NCBI GenBank assembly: GCA_963777735.1
Contig: CAVZRQ010000005.1
Span: 496,001-560,000, forward strand
DNA length: 64,000 nt
Origin: ZC4RG30 sp963777735
GTDB lineage: Bacteria; Pseudomonadota; Gammaproteobacteria; Steroidobacterales; Steroidobacteraceae
Reading direction: 5' to 3'
A program made the position numbers and the translations under genes. A model generated the notes under the pieces. It searched no databases, was not told where the DNA came from, and saw only the letters and a program-made list of their open reading frames with translations. Positions 11,772 to 24,344 of this stretch are shown one piece after another (positions within the stretch are counted from its first letter, which is position 1; each line of letters begins with the position of its first letter).

Positions 11772-12862
11772 TCAGATATTGATCACGCGCTGTCCGTAGA
11801 GGCTGTCGCGCAATGCATCCTGCAGCTGCGGCATCAGGTACCAGGCCGCCAGCAGCAGCATCGCAACCACGGCGATCCACAGCAGTCCCGACCAAAGGTT
11901 CGCCCAGCCATGCGCTCGGCCACCATTGGCGTAGAACATCGAGGCGCGGCGCACGGCGCCAATCGGCAGCGCCAGCAGCGCATAGACAGCAACCAGTGCC
12001 GCGATCGCCACCCAGCGGGGCACTTCGCCGGCAATCAGCCAGTCCGGCTGCTGCCATCCTCCGATCTGCACATGCGGATATGCCCACCAGACCGCCAGCA
12101 GCGCGATCGCCATCACGGCGAACCAGACGGCTGACATGATCGTGAACACCGGCGTCAGGATGCCGCCCGCCACACGCGCGGCATAGCCCGGTGGGGCATG
12201 GGGTGAGGCTGGCGTCGACCACCAGCCGCCACGACTCAACCCGCCACGAGCCCTGCGCGCCTGGCGCCACTCATCACTTTTTTTTTTGCGCGGTCCACCA
12301 GTTCCTGGGCATTGACCGGCTGACCATGCGCCGCTGCGATTTCTTCCGCCGTGGTGGCGATGGGCATCACGAATACCAGCACGATGTAGAGGAGCAGGCC
12401 GAGACCGCCACCGAAAATCGTCAGCAGGACGAAGGCCACGCGCACCCAGGTGACATCCACTGCCGCATAAGCGGCGAGACCGCTGCTGACGCCGCTCCAT
12501 TTCTGTCCCTCGCGTATGCGATACAGACGCCGCGTGCGTGAGCCCGCGCCTGCAGTGCTGCCGGCTTGCGAGGCATTGGCGCCGGTGTCTGTGGAGGCAT
12601 CATCCGTGCTGCCAGCGACCGGACCCATTTCCTTCAGGATGCGTTCGATCTCCGCCGCATTGACCACGGTCTTGTAGGTGCCCAGGGCCAGCCGGCACTT
12701 GTCGGCGATGGCCTGTTCCAGGTCGGCGAGAATCTCGGCGCGATCCGGATTGCTGGCCAGCGCGCGTTCTGCGCTTTCCAGGTACTCACGCAATGCCTCG
12801 TACCCATCCTCATCGATCTGATAGGCGTTGTTGTTGAGATTGATGGTGGTGACTTTGCGCAT
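11772..12862 (-). CDS. PspC-domain membrane protein with A10 frameshift
   Basis: The upstream frame starts at 12862 (MRKVTTINLNNNAYQID). It has an N-terminal region common in PspC-type envelope-stress proteins, a PspC domain (YRIREGQKWSGVSSGLAAYA), and a hydrophobic helix ending VFVMPIATTAEEI. This frame alone stops at 12236 (208 residues). At a run of ten A (plus-strand T run 12278-12287) another frame opens and runs to 11772, encoding four hydrophobic segments. One extra A would join them into a single protein of about 363 residues. The join may be a sequence error or real slippage. PspC proteins act in membrane stress; the role here is inferred from family and the adjoining PadR regulator. 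Confidence 0.72.
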
Positions 12863-12863
12863 T

Positions 12864-13187
12864 TCAGGTTCCCAGGCGGGTGAGGGTGTCGTGCAGATGG
12901 TTCCAGTAGCCAGCGAGTTCATCCAGCGCGCGGCGCCCTGGATCGGTGAGCTTGTAATACTTGCGGGGCGGACCCGCCTCGGACTCCTGCCATTCGTAGT
13001 CCACCAGTTCCTCGCGACGCAGTCGGCTGAGCAGAGGGTAGAGCGTGCCTTCCTGCGTCGCGAACTCCGTGCCGGCCAGCCGCTGCAGCATCTCGGCCAC
13101 ATAGAGCTTCTCGGCGGCGATCACGCGCAACACGGCGAACTCCAGCAGGCCTTTGCGGATGGGACCAAATTTTTCGCTGAGATCCAT
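12864..13187 (-). CDS. PadR-family transcriptional regulator
   Basis: 107 residues, a compact winged-helix repressor of the short PadR type. It starts MDLSEKFGPIRKGLLEFAVLRVIA and carries the recognition region GTEFATQEGTLYPLLSRLRREELVDYEW and the wing PPRKYYKLTDPGRRAL. It ends one base before the start of the PspC gene, so the two are almost certainly one operon. The PadR-PspC pairing is common and suggests autoregulation of an envelope-stress module. The ligand is unknown. Confidence 0.92.
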   Translation of the reverse strand: MDLSEKFGPIRKGLLEFAVLRVIAAEKLYVAEMLQRLAGTEFATQEGTLYPLLSRLRREELVDYEWQESEAGPPRKYYKLTDPGRRALDELAGYWNHLHDTLTRLGT

Positions 13188-13273
13188 GGATGGGAGTGGT
13201 GACCAGGAAGCTACCTTGTGATGAAAAGGTAGCAGGACGCAGGAAGGGCGTCAAGCGCCCTGAATCTGCACGT

Positions 13274-15331
13274 CTAGAAGGAGTATTTCACGCCGAAGCG
13301 CACGGTCCGCGGCTCTTCAGCCCGCGACACGAACGTTGCCAGCTGTGTGCCGGGCGCGGTGACGCCCGGCACGAACGTCGGGTAGTAATACTCGATGTCC
13401 TTGCCCTCGGCGTCGAACACGTTCAGCAGCTCACCGTACAAGGTGAAATTGCCCGGTTTGTAAGCCACGCGCAGGTTCACCATCGCCTCGGAATCCGCGC
13501 GCCTCGCGCCACTGGGCACCAGCGGATAGGGGCCCAGGTAACGCAGACGGGTGCTGATTTCCCAGCGACCCTTGACCGCAGCCGCACCAAACGAGCCCGC
13601 GCTCTCGACACCGCCTTCCACGAAACGACCCTGCAGCATGTCGAACTGCGGATCACCGGCATCGTAGTCCGGGTCATCCTGGATGGCCTTGTAGCGCGCG
13701 CGGCTGTGGGTATAGGTGAGATCGAGGCCCAGCCAGGGCATCGGCTTCCAGAACGCCACCAGTTCGTAGCCGCGTCGCTTCGCGCCAGTCTTGGGCTCCA
13801 CGGCGTTGGAATCACCGACGAAGATCAGTTCGCTGGCGAGATCCAGCCACCACTGGGTGGCCGTGATGTTGAAACTGCCGAACTCGAAGCGCATGCCGGC
13901 CTCGTAACCTTCCCCTTTCACCAGGCCGGGAACCGGCGTGACATCATTCACGACACCGCGTGCGTCATTGGAATGGAAGCCCAGCCCCCAGTTGGCGTAC
14001 AGCTCCACGTTGTCGGTCAGTGTGTAGGCAGCGGCGAATTTCGGTGACACCCGCTGGTCGCTGCCCTTGCCGGCGACGGTGTCGGGACCGGCACCCGCAT
14101 TCAGGTCGACATTGAAATCGTAGGCATCGGCACGCAAGCCGCCCATCAGGCGCAGCTGGGCAGTGGGCTTCCAGGTCGCTTCGCCGTAGGCCGCGATCGA
14201 TCCTTCCCGCGCGGAGTTGTCGATGATGTTCTCGACGAAATCACCGTCTTCGGTGTGGTCGAAACCTACCTTTTCCATGCGGTCGTACCGCATCTCGGCG
14301 CCCACCGTGATGTCCAGCGCAGTGCTTCGCAGCAGGTGATTGTCGTAACGTCCCCCTGCAGTCCAGCGGCGATCGAACTGGTTGATCTGGTAGTCATAGG
14401 TCGGGTCCGACAGCATGTGCCAGTCGTACAACTGGGCATAGGCAGAAGCGGACCATTTGGCTGCGTCCAGTTGTGCCGTGCCGATCCACCGCAGGGTTTT
14501 GCCGAATGCGGACGGGTCCAGCGAACAGAACACATCGGCGCAGTCGGGTGTGCCGACCGACGCCTCCGGGCTCTGCTCGGTCGGATGCCAGGTCGCCCGG
14601 TAGCCCGACAAGGAGACCTTCAGCGTTCCGAAGTCCGTTGGCCGGACATACTTGCTCCACAGCGCGTAGTGCTCCAGATCCTCCGGCAGTTGCCACGGAC
14701 CGTCATAGGTCTTCCACTGGCCGATGGCGGTCAGCTCGCCACCCGCAAGTTCTGCAGTGCCGCCGCCGGCTACTCGGCCCCAGCTGTATTCGCCCCCTTC
14801 GATGGCGATGAACGGCGCCTCCAGTCGGTCGATCGTGCTCATGAACGATGCGCCGGCCAGCGCGAAATCACCGATGTCGGCGCGATAGGGGCCCTTGCGG
14901 TATTCGATCCGGTCGACCACCTCGGGGATCAGGCCGTTCACGTCGAGATAGCCCTGGCCATGGCCGTGCGTGCGCAGGTTCCAGGGCATGCCATCGATGT
15001 AGGTCGTGAAATCGGTGCCATGGTCGAGCTGGAAGCCACGCAGGAAGTACTGGTTGGCCTTGCCGCTGCCCGAGTGCTGGGCCGCGATCATGCCGGGCAC
15101 CGCCTCCAGCAGCTCCGCCACGCGCAGCATTGGCCGCACGGCCAGATCGGCGCCGCCCACCACACCTTCACTGGAAGCACTGGCCGTGCCGATCCGGTGC
15201 TCGCCGCGGCCGAAGATCACCACCTCGTCCAGCTCGGAAGCCTCGGCCACGGCGGCAGCCACGGCATGCTGGATGGAAAGAAGTGGGGTACCAGCCAGCA
15301 GGAGCGAGGCCGCGATCAGTCGGTGGTGCAT
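13274..15331 (-). CDS. TonB-dependent outer-membrane receptor
   Basis: 685 residues from the ATG at 15331, which begins directly with a signal peptide (MHHRLIAASLLLAGTPLLS). An in-frame ATG ten codons upstream is possible. The plug domain follows (VAELLEAVPGMIAAQHSGSGKANQYFLRG), then a 22-strand type barrel ending in VRFGVKYSF, the terminal aromatic expected for Bam-dependent insertion. The gene is intact. The substrate cannot be read from the sequence. No siderophore or vitamin genes are adjacent, and tandem CGTTAAC repeats lie in its upstream region. Confidence 0.93.
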   Translation of the reverse strand: MHHRLIAASLLLAGTPLLSIQHAVAAAVAEASELDEVVIFGRGEHRIGTASASSEGVVGGADLAVRPMLRVAELLEAVPGMIAAQHSGSGKANQYFLRGFQLDHGTDFTTYIDGMPWNLRTHGHGQGYLDVNGLIPEVVDRIEYRKGPYRADIGDFALAGASFMSTIDRLEAPFIAIEGGEYSWGRVAGGGTAELAGGELTAIGQWKTYDGPWQLPEDLEHYALWSKYVRPTDFGTLKVSLSGYRATWHPTEQSPEASVGTPDCADVFCSLDPSAFGKTLRWIGTAQLDAAKWSASAYAQLYDWHMLSDPTYDYQINQFDRRWTAGGRYDNHLLRSTALDITVGAEMRYDRMEKVGFDHTEDGDFVENIIDNSAREGSIAAYGEATWKPTAQLRLMGGLRADAYDFNVDLNAGAGPDTVAGKGSDQRVSPKFAAAYTLTDNVELYANWGLGFHSNDARGVVNDVTPVPGLVKGEGYEAGMRFEFGSFNITATQWWLDLASELIFVGDSNAVEPKTGAKRRGYELVAFWKPMPWLGLDLTYTHSRARYKAIQDDPDYDAGDPQFDMLQGRFVEGGVESAGSFGAAAVKGRWEISTRLRYLGPYPLVPSGARRADSEAMVNLRVAYKPGNFTLYGELLNVFDAEGKDIEYYYPTFVPGVTAPGTQLATFVSRAEEPRTVRFGVKYSF

Positions 15332-15426
15332 GGGCAGGGGATTCCGGTCATGGCACTGCATTGCAGCGCGGGAGACCGATAAGAATGCCCCCGCAGAGGG
15401 CTGTCACGTTGGCTACGGTTAGGAAC

Positions 15427-15444
15427 CGTTAACGATTCGTTAAC
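15427..15444. promoter_or_regulatory. Tandem CGTTAAC repeats upstream of the TonB receptor
   Basis: CGTTAAC occurs at 15427-15433 and again at 15438-15444, exactly 11 bases apart, with GTTAAC self-palindromic in each. They lie between yhbY and the receptor gene, about 100 bases upstream of the receptor start. One-turn spacing suggests a cooperative regulator site. The regulator is unknown. Confidence 0.4.
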
Positions 15445-15471
15445 ATGCCCCCGCTGCCGCCCAGGGCGGCC

Positions 15472-15768
15472 TCAGGCAGGCAAGACGTACCGGGAGACCT
15501 TCTCGTGCGGCTTGAAAAGCACGGCGATGTGGCCGATGCGGGTGACAAAGGCGCTGCCGGTTCGCTCGGCCAAAGCCAGCAGCGCCGCGTCGCGTTCTTC
15601 CCGGTCCAGCCCCGGAAGGCGGACCTTGATCAGCTCATGAGTGGCCAGGGCCCGCGAGGTCTCGGCGACCACAGCCTCGGTCAGGCCGGAGTTGCCCATC
15701 AGGATCACGGGTTTGAGAGGGTGCGCCAGCCCCTTGAGGTGGCGGCGCTGTTTTTCGGTGAGCTGCAT
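15472..15768 (-). CDS. yhbY: YhbY-type CRM-domain RNA-binding protein
   Basis: 98 residues covering a single CRS1-YhbY (CRM) domain: MQLTEKQRRHLKGLAHPLKPVI at the start and the signature GNSGLTEAVV. In E. coli the homologue associates with pre-50S ribosomal particles. It is divergent from ftsH, as in other gammaproteobacteria, but the rRNA methyltransferase gene rlmE that normally sits between them is absent. Confidence 0.95.
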   Translation of the reverse strand: MQLTEKQRRHLKGLAHPLKPVILMGNSGLTEAVVAETSRALATHELIKVRLPGLDREERDAALLALAERTGSAFVTRIGHIAVLFKPHEKVSRYVLPA

Positions 15769-15987
15769 CAGCCCTTTATTCTAGCCGCAGGGTTTGGCAC
15801 TGGATATGGCTCAACGGTACCTTGAAGCCGGGAGGCGCGCCCTCATGAACCCATTCAGGGTGTGCCGTTGCACCGGCGCGATGCATGCGTCAGCCATCCT
15901 GGGTCGTACTTGCTGGCGACCGGTCGTGGGATGGTGTAGCGTGGTTATTGCACCGTGGCGGCAGGTCCGCCCGGCAAGGAAATCCAA

Positions 15988-17915
<1,928 letters not shown>

Positions 17916-17931
17916 TTGACCGGTAGCCGCC

Positions 17932-18765
17932 TTGCGCCTGGTTTGTGCCGACCGCGTGCTGGATTTGTCGCGCCCGGTCGTGATGGGCGTGCTGAACGTC
18001 ACCGCCGACTCCTTCTCCGACGGTGGCCGCTACCGGAGTCCTGATGCTGCACGCGCGCATGGCCGCGCGATGGTCGCGGCCGGCGCCGGCATCATCGATG
18101 TGGGTGGTGAATCCACGCGCCCGGGTGCTGATCCCGTCTCGCTGCAGGAAGAACTCGATCGTGTCGTGCCTGTGATCGAGGCGCTGCGGGGCGACACGGA
18201 TGCCGTGATTTCCATCGACACCATGAAGCCCGAGGTCATGCGCGCCGCGATTGCCGCGGGCGCCGGGCTCGTCAACGATGTGCTCGCGCTGCAGGCGCCC
18301 GGTGCGCTGGACGCCGTCGCGGCAACCAACGCAGCCGTCTGCTTGATGCACATGCAGGGCACCCCCCGAACGATGCAATCCGCTCCCGAATATGCCGACG
18401 TGGTGGGCGAGGTGGGCGCATTCCTCCAGACCCGGGTCGATGCCTGCATTGCGGCAGGTATTGCCACGGATCGAATTGCGCTCGATCCCGGATTTGGTTT
18501 CGGTAAGACGCTGCAGCACAACCTGACCCTGCTGGCCGGGCTACCTCTGCTGGCAGCCGGCAGGTACCCCCTTCTGGTGGGGCTATCGCGCAAGTCCATG
18601 CTGGGCAAGCTGCTGGGCAGGCCAGTGGAGCAGCGACTGGCCGGCAGTTTGGCGTTGGCCACCATCGCCGCGCTGCATGGCGCATGCATCATCCGTAGCC
18701 ACGATGTGGCCGAGACCTGCGACGCAGTTGCCGTCGCCTGGGCGATACGCACTGGAGTGAACTGA
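17932..18765 (+). CDS. folP: Dihydropteroate synthase
   Basis: Condenses p-aminobenzoate with dihydropterin pyrophosphate in folate synthesis; the sulfonamide target. 277 residues from a TTG start, the only start that keeps the conserved N-terminal strand (RPVVMGVLNVTADSFSDGG). Further TIM-barrel signatures: DVGGESTRPGA, SIDTMKPEV, LDPGFGFGKT, GLSRKSMLG and IIRSHDV at the C-terminus. It lies in the usual ftsH-folP-glmM order, 16 bases after ftsH and two before glmM. Confidence 0.96.
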   Translation: MRLVCADRVLDLSRPVVMGVLNVTADSFSDGGRYRSPDAARAHGRAMVAAGAGIIDVGGESTRPGADPVSLQEELDRVVPVIEALRGDTDAVISIDTMKPEVMRAAIAAGAGLVNDVLALQAPGALDAVAATNAAVCLMHMQGTPRTMQSAPEYADVVGEVGAFLQTRVDACIAAGIATDRIALDPGFGFGKTLQHNLTLLAGLPLLAAGRYPLLVGLSRKSMLGKLLGRPVEQRLAGSLALATIAALHGACIIRSHDVAETCDAVAVAWAIRTGVN

Positions 18766-18767
18766 AC

Positions 18768-20102
18768 ATGGCGAGAAAATACTTCGGGACGGACGGGGTG
18801 CGTGGCCGGGTGGGCGATGCGCCGATGACCGTCGATTTCACTCTGCAGCTGGCCAGTGCGGCCGCGCGGGTGTTGGCGCCGGATGGCGGCAAGGCCCTTA
18901 TCGGCAAGGACACGCGGGTGTCTGGTTACATGTTCGAATCGGCGCTGGAAGCTGGATTTGTCGCAGCCGGTGTGGATGTGCTGCTTACCGGTCCGATGCC
19001 CACGCCAGGCATTGCCTATCTTACCAGCGGCATGCCGGGTGCATTCGGCGTGGTAATCAGTGCCTCGCACAATCCCTACGAAGACAATGGCATCAAGTTC
19101 TTCGATGCGAGTGGCGGCAAACTCTCCGACGAACTGGAAGAGCGCATCGAGCATGAGATTGAGCGAGGTGTCGTCACCAGGCACTCCAATCGTCTTGGCC
19201 GCGCGCGCCGGGCTGACAACCTTCTTGAGCAATATCAGTCTTTCTGCGAATCAACTGTGCCGGGAGGCCTTGATTTAACCGGCATGAAGCTGGTGGTGGA
19301 TTGCGCGAACGGGGCTGCGTTCAAGGTGGGTCCGCGCTTGCTGGCCGGATTGGGTGCCGACGTCATCCCCATTGGCTGCTCGCCCAATGGCCGCAATATC
19401 AATGATGGTTGTGGCTCCACTTCACCCGGGTTGCTGCAACTCACCGTGCCTGGCGTCGGCGCCGCAGTAGGCATTGCGCTGGATGGCGATGGAGACCGGC
19501 TGACGATGGTGGATCACCTCGGGCGCGCGCTCGACGGTGACCAGCTGCTATACATCATCGCTCGAGACCGGGCGGCGCGTGGCCAGCTCGCGGGGCCCGT
19601 GGTCGGAACGGTCATGAGCAACCTCGGACTGGAGCTCGCGCTTCGCGAGCTGGGCATCGGTTTCCGGCGTGCCTCGGTGGGTGACCGTTACGTTCTGGCA
19701 ATGATGAAGGAAGAAGGCAGTGTTCTGGGGGGCGAGACCTCTGGCCACATCCTGTGCCTGGATCGCACCACCACCGGGGATGCGCTGGTGAGTGCCCTGC
19801 AGGTGCTGGAAGTCATGCAGCGTACCGGCCATTCGCTGGCCCAGCTGGCCACCGGCATGCAGTGCTTTCCGCAGGTCATGCTGAATGTGCGTGTTGCGAA
19901 GCGATTCGACCCCATGGCTGTGCCCGCCGTGGCAGCGGTCGTGGCGCAGGTCGAGAAGCAGCTGGCCGGTGAGGGACGCGTGGTCCTGCGCGCCTCCGGC
20001 ACCGAACTACTGATCCGGGTGATGGTGGAAGGGCGTGACGCCCTCACCACCCGGGCCTGTGCGGAGCAGATCGAGTCTGCCGTCAGGGCCGCCAGCACCT
20101 GA
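18768..20102 (+). CDS. glmM: Phosphoglucosamine mutase
   Basis: Converts glucosamine-6-phosphate to glucosamine-1-phosphate for peptidoglycan and LPS precursors. 444 residues. It begins ARKYFGTDGVRGRVG. The phosphoserine loop SASHNPYEDNGIKFF has the active serine at residue 100. The metal-binding loop is ALDGDGDRLTMVD, sugar-binding is GGETSGHI, and the C-terminal phosphate-binding loop is RASGTELLIRVMVEG. Complete and uninterrupted. Confidence 0.97.
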   Translation: MARKYFGTDGVRGRVGDAPMTVDFTLQLASAAARVLAPDGGKALIGKDTRVSGYMFESALEAGFVAAGVDVLLTGPMPTPGIAYLTSGMPGAFGVVISASHNPYEDNGIKFFDASGGKLSDELEERIEHEIERGVVTRHSNRLGRARRADNLLEQYQSFCESTVPGGLDLTGMKLVVDCANGAAFKVGPRLLAGLGADVIPIGCSPNGRNINDGCGSTSPGLLQLTVPGVGAAVGIALDGDGDRLTMVDHLGRALDGDQLLYIIARDRAARGQLAGPVVGTVMSNLGLELALRELGIGFRRASVGDRYVLAMMKEEGSVLGGETSGHILCLDRTTTGDALVSALQVLEVMQRTGHSLAQLATGMQCFPQVMLNVRVAKRFDPMAVPAVAAVVAQVEKQLAGEGRVVLRASGTELLIRVMVEGRDALTTRACAEQIESAVRAAST

Positions 20103-20167
20103 CCCCGGTTTGCGTGCGGTATCGCGCGCCGCTATGATCGCGCCCGCTTCGGGCTGGCCAGAAGAAC

Positions 20168-20944
20168 ATGAATACCTCCGCACACAAGCGTCGCCGCGTC
20201 GTGGCTGGCAACTGGAAGATGCATGGCTCCCGTGCCGGGAACCAGCAGCTGGTCGAAGCGCTGCTCGCGGCAGGTACCGTCGACGACCGGGTGGAGTGCC
20301 TGGTGTGTCCGCCTTATGTCTATCTGCCGGAGGTGGCGCGGCAGCTGGCCGGCTCCCCGATCCGTCTGGGCGCGCAGAACGTCTGCGCGGAGAACCAGGG
20401 TGCGTTCACCGGCGAGGTTTCGGCAGCCATGCTGCTGGATGTCGGTTGCAGCCATGTGCTGGTCGGCCATTCCGAGCGGCGCGCCCTGTACGGCGAAGAC
20501 GACGCCATGGTGGCGCGCAAGTTCGCCGCTGCCGCAGGCTGCGGTCTGACGCCAGTCCTGTGCCTGGGTGAGCAGTTGGCCGAGCGCGATGCCGGTCAGA
20601 CCAATGCGGTGCTGGCGCGCCAGCTGGATGCCGTGCTTGCAGTGTCCGGAGCGGCGAGCCTGGGCCGGGCGATCGTGGCCTACGAGCCCGTCTGGGCAAT
20701 CGGCACCGGCCGGACGGCCACGCCGCAGCAGGCGCAGGATGCGCACGCGTTTATCCGCGGGCGGGTGGCGGCTCACGATGCTAGTATCGCCGCCGGCCTG
20801 CGGGTCCTCTACGGGGGAAGCGTCAAGGCCGGTAATGCTGCCGAATTGTTCGGCATGCCGGATGTGGATGGCGGGCTGATCGGTGGCGCTTCGCTCAAGG
20901 CGGAAGAGTTCCTCGCGATCTGGTCGGCCGCCGTAGAGGGTTGA
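20168..20944 (+). CDS. tpiA: Triosephosphate isomerase
   Basis: Interconverts dihydroxyacetone phosphate and glyceraldehyde-3-phosphate. 258 residues, TIM barrel. Active-site features: the N-terminal AGNWKMHGS with catalytic Lys, LVGHSERR with the electrophilic His, and AYEPVWAIGTG with the catalytic Glu and flexible loop. The phosphate-binding LYGGSVKAGNA closes the barrel. Eight bases separate it from secG. Confidence 0.97.
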   Translation: MNTSAHKRRRVVAGNWKMHGSRAGNQQLVEALLAAGTVDDRVECLVCPPYVYLPEVARQLAGSPIRLGAQNVCAENQGAFTGEVSAAMLLDVGCSHVLVGHSERRALYGEDDAMVARKFAAAAGCGLTPVLCLGEQLAERDAGQTNAVLARQLDAVLAVSGAASLGRAIVAYEPVWAIGTGRTATPQQAQDAHAFIRGRVAAHDASIAAGLRVLYGGSVKAGNAAELFGMPDVDGGLIGGASLKAEEFLAIWSAAVEG

Positions 20945-20951
20945 GAGAAGA

Positions 20952-21326
20952 ATGTTGCATACCATCCTGATGGTCATTCATATCATCGCCGCGACATGCA
21001 TCGTGGCGCTGGTGCTGGTTCAGCGCGGCAAAGGCGCCGATGCAGGCGCCGGTTTTGGTGCCGGTGCTTCGGGCACGGTGTTCGGCGCGCGCGGGGCCAC
21101 CACGGCGCTCTCCCGCGCCACCGCAATCCTGGCAGCGGTATTCATGGTTACGAGCCTGGCACTGGCGTACATGGTCACGCGTACGGCCGGTCCGGCTACC
21201 GACAGCGTGCTGGATCAGCTCGCGGGTGAGACCATCAATCAGGTTCCCGAAGTGCCTGTTGTGCCGGTAGCACCTGCAGAGGTTCCGGCTTCGACGGCAG
21301 CGCCGGAGTTGCCGGCGGCCAATTGA
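20952..21326 (+). CDS. secG: Protein translocase subunit SecG
   Basis: Small accessory subunit of the SecYEG channel. 124 residues with two membrane helices (about 3-23 and 54-74) and the conserved loop VLVQRGKGADAGAGFGAGASGTVFGARG between them. The C-terminus is a Pro/Val/Ala-rich extension of the kind seen in many proteobacterial SecG proteins. It is followed by tRNA-Leu and the nuo operon, a widespread gammaproteobacterial order. Confidence 0.96.
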   Translation: MLHTILMVIHIIAATCIVALVLVQRGKGADAGAGFGAGASGTVFGARGATTALSRATAILAAVFMVTSLALAYMVTRTAGPATDSVLDQLAGETINQVPEVPVVPVAPAEVPASTAAPELPAAN

Positions 21327-21350
21327 GTGAAGGGAATTGCAGTTTTTATT

Positions 21351-21435
21351 GCCGACGTGGTGGAACTGGTAGACACACTAGCTTGAGGGGCTAGCGCCGC
21401 AAGGTGTAGGAGTTCGAATCTCCTCGTCGGCACCA
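21351..21435 (+). tRNA. tRNA-Leu (anticodon GAG)
   Basis: 85-base class II tRNA. The acceptor stem GCCGACG pairs with CGTCGGC, followed by discriminator A and an encoded CCA. The anticodon stem CTAGC/GCTAG encloses the loop TTGAGGG with GAG at positions 34-36. A long variable arm and a TTCGAATC T-loop are present. It lies between secG and nuoA. Confidence 0.95.
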
Positions 21436-21527
21436 AATCTGTAAGGTCGTTTGCTACAATAACGGGCAGTTGCGGGGCAACGTTTCCATGTCGAGAAGCG
21501 TGCGCCCCGTTTTGTTGTGGACGGTAC

Positions 21528-21896
21528 ATGCTCGCCAACTATTTGCCGGTTCTTATCTTCCTGGTTGTGGCCGCCGGCCTCGCTGCCGTGCTGCTTGGCC
21601 TTGGCAACATTTTCGGCCGGCTGACCGCCAAACAGCCCGCCGATGCCGAGAAGCTCTCCGCATACGAATGCGGATTCGAAGCATTCGAAGACTCGCGTGC
21701 CCGCTTCGATGTCCGGTACTACCTGGTCGCCATCCTGTTCATTGTTTTCGATCTCGAGATCGCCTTCCTGTTTCCCTGGGCCGTGGCGCTGCCGGTGATC
21801 GGCGGTTTCGGGCTGTGGGCCATGGGCATCTTCCTGCTGATCCTGGTAGTCGGCTTCATCTACGAATGGAAGAAAGGGGCGCTCGAGTGGGATTAG
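21528..21896 (+). CDS. nuoA: NADH-quinone oxidoreductase subunit A
   Basis: Membrane-arm subunit of proton-pumping complex I. 122 residues with three hydrophobic helices and the conserved loop EKLSAYECGFEAFEDSRARFDVRYYLVAILFIVFDLE. It is the first gene of the operon, and its stop overlaps the nuoB GTG start. The gene is intact. No strong promoter stands out in the 90 bases after tRNA-Leu. Confidence 0.97.
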   Translation: MLANYLPVLIFLVVAAGLAAVLLGLGNIFGRLTAKQPADAEKLSAYECGFEAFEDSRARFDVRYYLVAILFIVFDLEIAFLFPWAVALPVIGGFGLWAMGIFLLILVVGFIYEWKKGALEWD

Positions 21897-22408
21897 AAGA
21901 AGTCGAACTGCCACCCGACAATCCGGAAGCCTTCGCTCGCCGCGGCTTCCTGACCACGCAGGTCGACAGCCTTGTCAGTTGGGCCCGCACGGGTTCGCTG
22001 TGGCCGATGACTTTCGGCCTCGCCTGTTGTGCAGTGGAAATGATGCACGCTGGTGCGTCGCGCTATGACCTGGACCGTTTCGGCATCGTGTTTCGCCCCA
22101 GTCCGCGCCAGTCCGACGTGATGATCGTGGCCGGCACGCTGGTGAACAAGATGGCGCCGGCGCTGCGCAAGGTCTACGACCAGATGCCCGAGCCGCGCTG
22201 GGTGATCTCCATGGGCTCCTGTGCCAATGGCGGTGGCTACTACCATTACAGCTATGCCGTGGTGCGAGGCTGCGATCGCATCGTTCCGGTCGATGTCTAT
22301 GTGCCGGGCTGTCCGCCCACTGCCGAGGCGCTGCTCTACGGCATCATCCAGCTGCAGAAGAAGATCCTGCGCACCAGCGTCATGACTGGCGAAGTGGTGA
22401 ACGCGTGA
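21887..22408 (+). CDS. nuoB: NADH-quinone oxidoreductase subunit B
   Basis: Hydrophilic subunit carrying the terminal 4Fe-4S cluster N2 next to the quinone site. 173 residues from a GTG start at 21887, inside the end of nuoA, which gives MGLEEVELPPDN. Cluster ligands are seen in FGLACCAVEMM, GSCANGGG and PGCPPTAEALL. It is intact; its TGA overlaps the nuoC GTG. Confidence 0.96.
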   Translation: MGLEEVELPPDNPEAFARRGFLTTQVDSLVSWARTGSLWPMTFGLACCAVEMMHAGASRYDLDRFGIVFRPSPRQSDVMIVAGTLVNKMAPALRKVYDQMPEPRWVISMGSCANGGGYYHYSYAVVRGCDRIVPVDVYVPGCPPTAEALLYGIIQLQKKILRTSVMTGEVVNA

Positions 22409-23088
22409 GCCAGCATGTCGAACTGATGGCCGGGCGCGTGGACGCGCGCCTCGCGGGCCCAGTTGAAGCGCCGCGAATCCACCACCGGCGAACTTTCCTA
22501 CGATGTGGCCGCCGCCGATCTGGTGGCTGCGGTCACGACGCTGCGCGACGACCCGGAGCTGCGCTTCGAGATCCTCATCGATGTGGCCGGCGTCGATTAC
22601 ATGGATTACGGCCGCGTCGAGTGGCGCACTGTTTCGTCGACCAGCAGCGGCTTCGGTCGCGCGGCCAATCGCAACGGCTTCGGCGGCGCGCACGAGGGGC
22701 CGCGTTTCGCGGTGATCTACCAGCTGCTGTCCATCACGCACAACGAGCGCCTGACGCTGCGCGCTTACTGCACCGACAACGAAGATCCTTCCATCGACAC
22801 GCTGGTGGGCGTGCATGCGGGGGCAAACTGGTTCGAGCGCGAGGCTTTCGACCTCTTCGGAATAGTGTTCAACGGACATCCCGACCTGCGACGTATCCTC
22901 ACCGACTACGGCTTCATCGGGCACCCGTTCCGCAAGGATTTTCCGCTGGTCGGCAACGTGGAAGTGCGTTACGACAACGAGAAGCAGCGCGTGGTCTACG
23001 AGCCGGTGCAGATCGTGGAGCGCACGCTGGTGCCGCGCGTCATCCGGGACGACGCGCGTTACGAGCCCGAATTGAAAGGGCGCAGCTG

Positions 23089-23089
<1 letters not shown>
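22405..23089 (+). CDS. nuoC: NADH-quinone oxidoreductase subunit C, one frameshift
   Basis: Peripheral-arm subunit of complex I, separate from NuoD here (not fused as in E. coli). About 228 residues. The first 18 or so codons (MSQHVELMAGRVDARLA) and the rest (QLKRRESTTGELSYDV onward) are in different frames because of an extra G in the run near 22456-22460. The conserved ERE.FDLFGI.F.GHPDLRRIL.DYGF.GHP.RKDFP signature is complete. The stop overlaps nuoD. Confidence 0.93.
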
Positions 23090-24343
<1,254 letters not shown>

Positions 24344-24344
<1 letters not shown>

